Assembly (NCBI GenBank): GCA_013180625.2 | Contig: SNVD02015981.1 | Location: forward strand, 868,001-932,000 | Direction: 5' to 3' | Origin: Boswellia sacra | Lineage: Eukaryota; Streptophyta; Magnoliopsida; Sapindales; Burseraceae | DNA length: 64,000 nucleotides | In this document: in pieces, positions 57,045-64,000 of the stretch | Position numbering within the stretch: the stretch's first letter is position 1 | How the letters are laid out: every line of letters starts with the position of its first letter | The notes under the pieces: generated by a model | Told to the model about the DNA's origin: nothing | The model's database searches: none | What the model saw: the letters and a program-made list of their open reading frames with translations, nothing else | Program-made: the position numbers and the translations under genes

Positions 57045-60000
57045 ATAGCTGGTGAATTTGGACTGTCCTTCACCCTGAAGACACCAGATGAGGAGCACTA
57101 CCATGCGGTGATCACAAACTTGGCAAGTTTGGACTGTGTACAATGGATTCGGGGTCACTTGACTGCGAGGCAAAAGGACATGTTTCGTGATACATGTTTC
57201 GGATTTATCCTAGACAACCGTTGGCTCTCCTTTCCATCTCAGTTGGTGCACCATGTGCTTCAGTAGGAGGTTAACACCGTGGGGCATGATCAGGAGATGT
57301 GGTTCCTTATTTAAGGTAAAAAAATGGTTTTCAGATACAATGTAGTTACAAATTCTTAGTTTTGAACATATGATATTTATAGTTATTTTCTTGTTACCAT
57401 TATTGTCATCTTATGAATATTTTTTTCCTTCTTTCCAGGAAGACTAATTCGTTTTTCTGCCCACGAGTTCGGTTTGATAACCGGATTAAGATTTGCTTTC
57501 ACGATGCCACCAATACCGACTAGGTTGAATCCATGCCGATTGTTGGATACATACTTCGATGGCAGGGACTTCGAGTTTAGGGATTTCTACCCCATACTTC
57601 AGAAGTTGGATGTGTCTCGTATGCCAGACGAGGATGCTGTGAAGCTGGTATTGTACTACGTGCTGGAGCGTTTTTTCATGGCACGGGATAGACGCCGACA
57701 TGTCTCCCGTGTGTGGTTGAATTTTGTCGATACACTGGATAATTTTAATAGGTATCTATGGGGTTCGGTGTCCTATGATAAGATACTTAGCTCAATGAAG
57801 AAGGCTTTGGTCGGGAGGTTAGATAATTACAAGAGGCGAGCCCAAGCAAAGACGAAGCAGGTGGAGAAATATAACTTAGAGGGGTGTCCGTACGCCTTTC
57901 AGGTACATACTGCTAATCATGAGTGTTAACACGTTTATTTCTTTATTAAGACGAACAAATTTTAGTACATAGTGTCACCAACTAACCTATTTGATGTTAT
58001 TAAGGTTTAGTTGTATAAGGCCATGCCTTACATTGACACGACTTTTGGGGAAGTGCCCAGGGACTGTGAGGGGAGGATACCACGGTTGTTGAAGTGGGAG
58101 ACAATTAAGACCCCGTCCCAGCACGTAGTCGTAAATGATGTACTGCGGGTTAGGAGGCTGGTACGTACGGATCCTCTGTCATATGAAATTGTCTTGTTTT
58201 TGTTCACACCACATTAACTGTTTTACATGATGGATTATTTGTTGATGCAGGCTCGTCCGCTCGTCCTTTTGGACCCGTCTAAGGAGGAGCAGCAGACCCA
58301 GTGGTATATAAACCTCGCTGATGTAGTTGGCATCCGGAGAGGTGTACATGTGGCTTAGGCAACAGCTGTGGATGCTCCATTATTACCAGCAGAGAGCATT
58401 GAGCCACTTCTGTCGGAGGGTCCACCAGCTCCACCTCCGGAGGCTCCATCAGCTCCACCTCTGGAGGGTCCACCAGCTCCACCTCCGGAGGGTCCACCAG
58501 CTCCACCTCTGGAGAGTCCACCCGCTTCACCTCTTGCTGGCCCTAGTTCTCCTGTTGGACCTGATGTGGAGCCAGCAACAGACACAACCAGTCCTGACAT
58601 TGACAGAGGGACCTTCAGTCCACTGCCGAAGTTGTTGTATAGTGCCGAACAACCACCAGTATCAACTCCGACGTCTGGTCGTGCGACCACCCACCCAACT
58701 CCTATATACGAGGTTCCTCCTAGTTCGCAGGTATGTAATGAGAATTTGCATTCGTATTCTTGTCCGTTTACATTTGCTGCTCCGTTGGTTTATGAAGGCT
58801 CTCGTTATTATTCTCATACAGGCGCCGCCGGTCCATGATGAGTTCCAGAGCACAGTTTTACATGAGCTTACATTGTTATGGGCGGAGAACAAGGAAATGC
58901 GGGAGGAGATAGTTCTTCTGCGCAAGGCTGTTCTGCAACTCGGTGGCCACTTCGGATATGCTGACACGGTACTATACAATATTTACAAAACGGATTATGT
59001 GATTTCCACACGCTTAAGCTGACGGTTAGGTTTGATGTATTTCAGGATTCAGATGCAGATTCTTACGGAGGTTCGGCTGATGACGGTGAAGGTCAGCCGC
59101 CCACGGAACCTGACTCCGTGGACCCAACTGTTCGTGCAGCCGATGCTCCTCCGACGGGCTTAGTTTCACATCGGGGTCATCGCCTACTTCCGGCAAAGGA
59201 TAAGCAGAGCCCCTTTGTCGGTCCACCGGGTAGGAAGAGGGCGAGGGTTCAGCGGCAAGAGAAAGTCGCAGACCACCAGCATGTACAGTCCAAGGCCTCG
59301 GTTGCTCAGCCGGAAGACAAACCATCTCAGCAGCCATCACTAGATGCAGACAATCGTGTCATCTTGTACACTCTGGTTCCACTTTTCGACCCACGTGCCC
59401 CCGTAGTAGAAGTTGATCTGAATGCATTCGAGGCATGGCTGGGGGACTTCGCCAAAACTGATTGCATTGATTTGGCAGTCTGCAGCGCAAATCGTCAGTT
59501 CTTCAGGACGCTGCTCAGGCCATCAGACTGGCTTGAAGCTGAGGTAGTTTTAGACCATCTCCTGCTGTCGAATATTGCGATATACATTTGGAATTAATAT
59601 TGATAGCAATTACTGTTTTTAGCACATAGATAGCTACCTGTGGTTGCTACGTTGCAGAGCTTGCGCTATGACCGGACCTGGTGTCCAAAGGTCTGCTTTC
59701 CTGGACACCACTTTTTGGGTACGTATTTCGTAAACATCAAAATTTAAAGGTAATTTCTGATTCCTTCAATGCGCTAACTGAACTCTTGAACTTGCAGTTG
59801 AAATTGAAGTCATTGTGGGAGCAATACTTGGACAGACTGGATGACATTAACTGGGTGAAGGAGGATGACATGGTCCAGTATGTCCTGGGACAGATGCCTC
59901 TCGTTGGAACACCATGGGTCGACGTGGACAGGGTGAGAACATTTATATTCACAGAGTTAGTATGTGCCATCTTATTTGAAATGTTGTGATTGATTTCTAT

Positions 60001-60341
60001 GTTTTCAATTTCATTTTCAGCTCTATCTCTCTGTTAACATCACCGACGATCATTGGGTGGCAGCTGAGGTGCAATTGAATCGCCGTCACGTTGCCATATA
60101 CGACTCATCTATTGGACATACTTTCACAGACACAATCATACAGACAGTTCAGTGCCTCGCTGAGCTAGTACCCCGTATGCTGTCAATGGAGGTTTACGGT
60201 ATTCCTGACTATCCCGCAACCCCATTCGATATTATGCGCATCGAGGACGAGGACCAGGTGCCACAGCAGGAGCCTAGAGGAGGGGCATGCGGCGTGTACT
60301 ATTTGAAGTACATCGAGTTCCTAGCGGGGGCGTTCCACTGA
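57045..60341 (+). pseudogene. DUF1985 plus Ulp1-type (C48) cysteine protease gene of the MULE
   Basis: Multi-exon. The start appears lost (ATA at 57045-57047). The first exon reads TLKTPDEEHYHAVITNLASL, then DTCFGFILD and SQLVHHVLQ, with stops near 57264 and 57312. DUF1985 follows from 57439 (GRLIRFSAHEFGLITGLRFA, LQKLDVSRMPDEDAVKLVLY). A proline-rich 24-bp repeat and a Glu/Arg coiled-coil (58850-58960) precede an NLS-like PGRKRARVQRQEK (59225). The protease: WLEAE|HIDSYLWLL across an intron 59543-59618, VKEDDMVQYVLGQMP (59854-59898), then an exon from 60021 with the triad H (60051-60053, DDHWVA), D (60102-60104, YDSS) and C (60288-60290, GGACGVY). The family cleaves SUMO; here it probably assists the MULE in an unknown way. 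The catalytic residues survive although the 5' part is broken. Confidence 0.82.
58419..58540 (+). repeat. Five 24-bp tandem units coding GPPAPPPE-like octapeptides
   Basis: Units read GPPAPPPE, APSAPPLE, GPPAPPPE, GPPAPPLE and SPPASPLA in the DUF1985/Ulp1 frame, 24 bp each with few base changes. It is a linker, probably still variable in length between copies. Confidence 0.85.
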
Positions 60342-60714
60342 TTGAGATTAAGGCATTCGCAGACGACTACCAGCGAGAGAGAATGGCGGTACAACTTTGG
60401 GTCAGCCGCGAAAACCCACAGACACAGGAGGCCGCCCCGATCGTCACGGCGTTCTCCCAGGTTCGAGCGCTTGTGTCCACTGATGTTGCAGCCACTACCG
60501 GGACTGCTGATGATATGTCAGGGGATGTTACGACCACCATTGCCCATGACGACTTGATTCAGCGGAGGTTGACCAGCAGCCGACCACGATTGTACCATGA
60601 GATCACCTTGCATTGTATATATTATGTTTAGTTACACATTTTTTTTGGTTGATAGTTTTTGGATATTTACACATTATTGTATAGTGACATTATTGTATTG
60701 GATATTTACACATT

Positions 60715-61764
60715 ATTGTATACAATGAGTATGCGTAAAGTTTCCATTTCCTGCATGATTGAGACATATCATATAAGTTCCGTGGACAAAAAATAATTAC
60801 GAAATTGCTTGCAAAAGTCATAAAAACGAGTGTTCTGCCAAAACGCTCGACGACACTCGACACAAGACCCTCGACACTCGACACGCGACAAATAAGACTC
60901 GACACACGAACTCGACTATCTTTGCATCCGACACTCATCAAGTTCGGCACTCGATGCAGATACTCAAACGCTCGACAATCGACTCTCGACACTCGACAAT
61001 CGACTTTCGACACTCGACCAACGACTCTCGAGACATCTGCACGTCAGTTTCCACGTATCTAACACTCGACTCTCGACACGCGATACACGAACTCGACAAA
61101 ATTTGCATCCGACTTCGTCGAGTTCGTCAATCCACCAGACGCTAGACGAAACTCGAACTCTCGACACTCGAACCTACAATCGACACAACGTCTAGACACT
61201 CAACACTACCATCCGACATGTCGAGATTCGATCGGACAAAACCGCTCGACACTCGACGACACTCGACAAATCTCGTCTTCTTCATCCTTCAGCTGCGATA
61301 CCAGATTTTCGTACAACAACAGCCAATTTCCAGCATATTTTCACACAAACGGCACTATCTCTAACCTTAGTTCACATACATATCCTATTTTTAAGCTATA
61401 TAATGTGGTTGTTAGTTACCAAAACGATCAATAACGAAAACACTACAACCTTATGAAATTTTCATGCCATTTAGAGAGAGATTAAAGAAAACTGTTCTTA
61501 CGTTATTTGCTCAGCATCAGCTGTTGAGGTTGTTTCGGACAGTGAAGTCTATGGATCTGTGACTGGTTTCTTTATTCTGAGTTTTGTTTACTGACTTTCT
61601 TTGATTTCGTTCGAAGGGGGAATTGATAACGTTTTGGAAAAAATTGATTATTCAAGGGTATTTAAGTCTTTTTTGTAAGAAAGTGTCTATGGGATGAAAA
61701 TTTTTCAGGATGTGTTCATTTTTTAACAAGGCCCCCTAATTATGTCTATTTTCTCAATTTTCCC
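60715..61764 (-). repeat. Right terminal inverted repeat
   Basis: About 1050 bp, reverse complement of 51743-52803 with small differences. The TCGA-rich array is at about 60840-61280. It holds a reversed copy of the transposase promoter and first codons without a gene behind it. Confidence 0.85.
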
Positions 61765-63401
61765 AAAATTAAACCCATTTTGAGCCATAGAAAATTCGGG
61801 TTTTCATTTTATAACTCAAAACCAACCCAAATAAACTTGAAGACCAAACCAAACCGCAGCTCTCAGTTTGGATTGGTTTCATTTTTTGGGTTATGAATCT
61901 CAAATAAATAAACTAACCTGACAATACATGCACACGAGGATCGGAATCCAGTATAGTACAAAGAAATGAATGCATATCCCATGTGATCCACCAAACGTAT
62001 TTCAGTCACTGAGACACGAGATGATAGTAGGATTCAAATTTCCATGTAGAAACTATTCTGTCCAAGTGTTTTGAGGTGACAAGGTTTATCCGAACCACGA
62101 AATCAATCTCTTAAATTAATTCAATTTATTAAAAACAACAAGAACCGGAAGCACTTTCTCTTTTCAGAGCAGGGCGCTGTCTGTGCCTTTGTGTTTATGT
62201 CTTCCTGGAAAGCTGGTCGTTTGTAGGGTTGGTGCCCACGAGTTTTGTTTTGGATTTGAAACGGTGCAGCTCAGGGCTTGAGCAGAGCATAAGCAGCCAA
62301 TAACACTGATCTCGTCGCTAAAAGATTTTATATATATATAGACACATATACTTTGAGAGCTTAGCCAGAGAGGGATTTTCTCTCTCTCTACTGTGTAGCT
62401 TTACATATTGAATATATAATTGATATATAATTGTCGAGTTTTTATCTTAAACTCTTCAAAGGTTTCTTATTAAATCATTTATCATGATCAAAATTCTCCC
62501 TTATCTCCATCCAAAAAACTAATACCCTTTTTATGAGATGAAATTTCCAAGGCATTACACCAAGTACGAATTTACCTTCGATATATATTCGGTACGTGCA
62601 CGAGTAATTGAGCTTTATCTACAGAAATACGTGGAACTAGTTTATAGAGCAATTTAGCTAATTATTGAATTCTCAATTTTTTTTTTCTTTCGAGTTAAAT
62701 AAGGGCTCTTATTTCTGCTGTCTTGAAACGACACCCAGGGTGCAGGCAAAAATTAATCCGAATTCCTACGGTATGATAAAGTGATAAAATATATAGTCTT
62801 GAGAGATTTATATCTGGATTTCAGGATACAGCAACAATTCCACTCCATCATTATCTGTAAACCAAATAAGTACAACTATAACCTATCGAAAAATCAACCA
62901 TCAAAGATACTTATTTGAAAAAATTAAACTTTATGCACATAGAATGATAAGTGCTCATTCACTTTCTTGTACTCGTGTATTTGCATTGTTGTTTTTCTCT
63001 TTTCTCATAATAGTTTTTATCAAAGGGATGAGATTCATTTTGTCCTTGACTAGATTTTTTTTCTTATCTAATAAAATTTCCTCGTTCGGTCGATGTTTCC
63101 TAGAAAGAAAAAAAAAAAAAAGACAAGCAGATAGATTTGCCTTTTTAGTTGTCATTGGGTAATCTTTAATATTATGGAAGAATATGCTTTCTAATGAATC
63201 CTTATACCTCCATGGAATATGTGTGCGATGCATATTGATCTTAAGTGAATAATACATATTATCGACTGGACCCTTGCTCTCTAAGCTTGAAGCTTGGTAC
63301 CTAAAGGCTCCAAATTACGTCAACCTCATAAACATGTTGGAATTCCAGCGCATGTTTTTGGAGTATCAAAATTGCTGAAAATGTCATTGTCAGTCGCCTT
63401 T
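61765..63401. other. Right flank of the MULE, then upstream DNA of the last gene
   Basis: 61774-61945 continues the hAT-like element split by the MULE. A GC-richer stretch (62160-62320) is not recognised. The rest is AT-rich. Confidence 0.4.
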
Positions 63402-63430
63402 CTCTGTCTCTCTGTCTCTCTCTCTATAAA
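63402..63430 (+). promoter_or_regulatory. CT-rich tract and TATA box
   Basis: A TCTC/TCTG run (63402-63424) ends in TATAAA (63425-63430), about 265 bp upstream of ATG 63694. A TTTTCAG at 63665-63671 suggests the 5' UTR contains an intron, which would account for the distance. Confidence 0.5.
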
Positions 63431-63693
63431 GTTGGTCCTGGAAGTTAATTTTTTGCCTTTTGAAATATCAATCCCTGCCTGGTCCAATCCAACTCTTTCA
63501 ATTCCCCTTGTTCTCTCTTTACTCAATTACTCCTTCTCTAGTCAGCTGTTTCTTGTAACAGCTGACTTGGATTAGGTTGTTTTGGCTGAGAAAGGAACAA
63601 TTACTCCAAACTTTTCTTCCAGTTCTTTCTTTCTTAGCCATTTACAGAAAATTAAACTTCTTACTTTTCAGGAGGCTAGGAAAGAAAAATAAG

Positions 63694-64000
63694 ATGAGTA
63701 TGAGCCCGAGGAAAATAGCCGAAGCAAATATTGGGAGCACTCTTCAGAACGTTACGGACCTTCTTATTTACGAACCAGTACGTGGAGCTGAGAAAGACTT
63801 TACATTCATCGAAGCTAATTTGAGGAGAATGTACCTGATGGTGCAAAGTGTCAAAGGAAGAGAAGGTTCAATTTCCTCCAACAACGAACCGCAATTGGAG
63901 AATTTAATGGAGGATATGATAAAGTTGGCCTCTGATGTAGATTCTGTTATTGATGCTTTCATTTTACTAAAAATGAAACAGCAGAAATGCTGGATAATTA
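63694..64000 (+). CDS. CC-NB-ARC (CNL) resistance gene, 5' end, cut by the window
   Basis: Opens MSMSPRKIAEANIGSTLQNV and stays open for 102 codons to the edge. Residues 1-100 look like a coiled-coil Rx-type N-terminus: TDLLIYEPVRGAEKDFTFIE, LRRMYLMVQSV, and an EDVID-like segment LMEDMIKLASDVDSVIDAFI (about 71-90). These domains signal through the plasma membrane in CNL receptors. The NB-ARC and LRR must lie past 64000. I chose ATG 63694, the first in frame after the possible splice acceptor at 63671; a second ATG two codons on is equally possible. It is distinct in sequence from the three NB-ARC copies upstream. Confidence 0.7.
   Translation, partial: MSMSPRKIAEANIGSTLQNVTDLLIYEPVRGAEKDFTFIEANLRRMYLMVQSVKGREGSISSNNEPQLENLMEDMIKLASDVDSVIDAFILLKMKQQKCWII

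Larger units (their letters stand above)
51743..61764. mobile_element. 10-kb Mutator-like element (Kaonashi class) with ~1.05-kb inverted repeats
   Basis: Terminal inverted repeats start GGGAAAATTGAGAAAATAGA on both strands and run 51743-52803 and 60715-61764. Flanks GAAACTAAA (51734-51742) and AAAATTAAA (61765-61773) agree at 7 of 9 bases, consistent with an aged 9-bp Mutator duplication. Inside are a MURA-type transposase gene and a DUF1985 plus Ulp1-protease gene, the pair known from Kaonashi MULEs. Both are interrupted by stops and frameshifts, so the element is probably immobile. TCGA-rich arrays fill much of both repeats and recur in the interior. Confidence 0.88.

Noticed and set aside
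58279..58690. Minus-strand Gly/Pro/Glu-rich frames
   Set aside because: They are the antisense of the 24-bp proline repeat; the plus strand fits the DUF1985/Ulp1 gene with adjoining exons.

Overview
This is a nuclear segment of a flowering plant, most likely a woody eudicot; I cannot name the species. The evidence is AT-rich DNA with GT-AG introns, coiled-coil/NB-ARC (CNL-type) resistance gene relatives, an ML-domain lipid-binding gene, and a plant transposon set: Copia LTR elements, an L1-type LINE, a tRNA-derived SINE, Mutator-like elements (MULEs), hAT-type elements and a Tourist-type MITE. Most of the window is transposon. Three host genes look intact or nearly so: the four-exon ML-domain gene (2458-6148), an NB-ARC gene without leucine-rich repeats (43272-44912), and the start of a CC-NB-ARC gene that runs off the right edge (63694 onward).

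Layout. 1-6.3 kb: a degenerate MULE-like element, then the ML gene. 7-9.6 kb: a Copia RT scrap, a chimeric hAT-type element (7681-8561), and a MULE with a perfect 9-bp target duplication (8648-9568). 9.8-16.9 kb: a MULE-like element that received a truncated LINE (10287-11168) and a gag-only Copia-type LTR element (11682-16506). 17-20 kb: a SINE and unexplained DNA. 20.3-27.7 kb: an NB-ARC pseudogene split by a Copia element (21300-26980, 5-bp duplication GGGAT). 29-38.4 kb: NB-ARC scraps, two broken copies of the ML gene's last exon, and several MITE or hAT insertions, one with a perfect 8-bp duplication. 39.9-44.9 kb: a second NB-ARC pseudogene and the intact-frame NB-ARC gene. 45-51 kb: AT-rich DNA with a Tourist MITE. 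51.7-61.8 kb: a 10-kb MULE with ~1.05-kb terminal inverted repeats, carrying a decayed MURA transposase and a second gene combining DUF1985 with a Ulp1-type cysteine protease (the 'Kaonashi' MULE class). 63.7 kb onward: the CC-NB-ARC start.

Two themes connect the parts. First, a local duplication history: pieces of the ML gene's 3' end and LRR-less NB-ARC copies recur through 5-45 kb, so this was a resistance-gene cluster interleaved with ML copies before transposons broke it up. Second, traffic between transposon families: the hAT-type element at 7681-8561 carries a segment closely resembling the MULE region just upstream of its DUF1985/Ulp1 gene, including TCGA-rich arrays. That relic keeps an ATG and a splice-acceptor AG which the resident 10-kb MULE has lost. 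The TCGA-rich arrays fill the MULE's inverted repeats and recur twice inside it; I consider them the most unusual signal here. All assignments were made by eye, without database searches.
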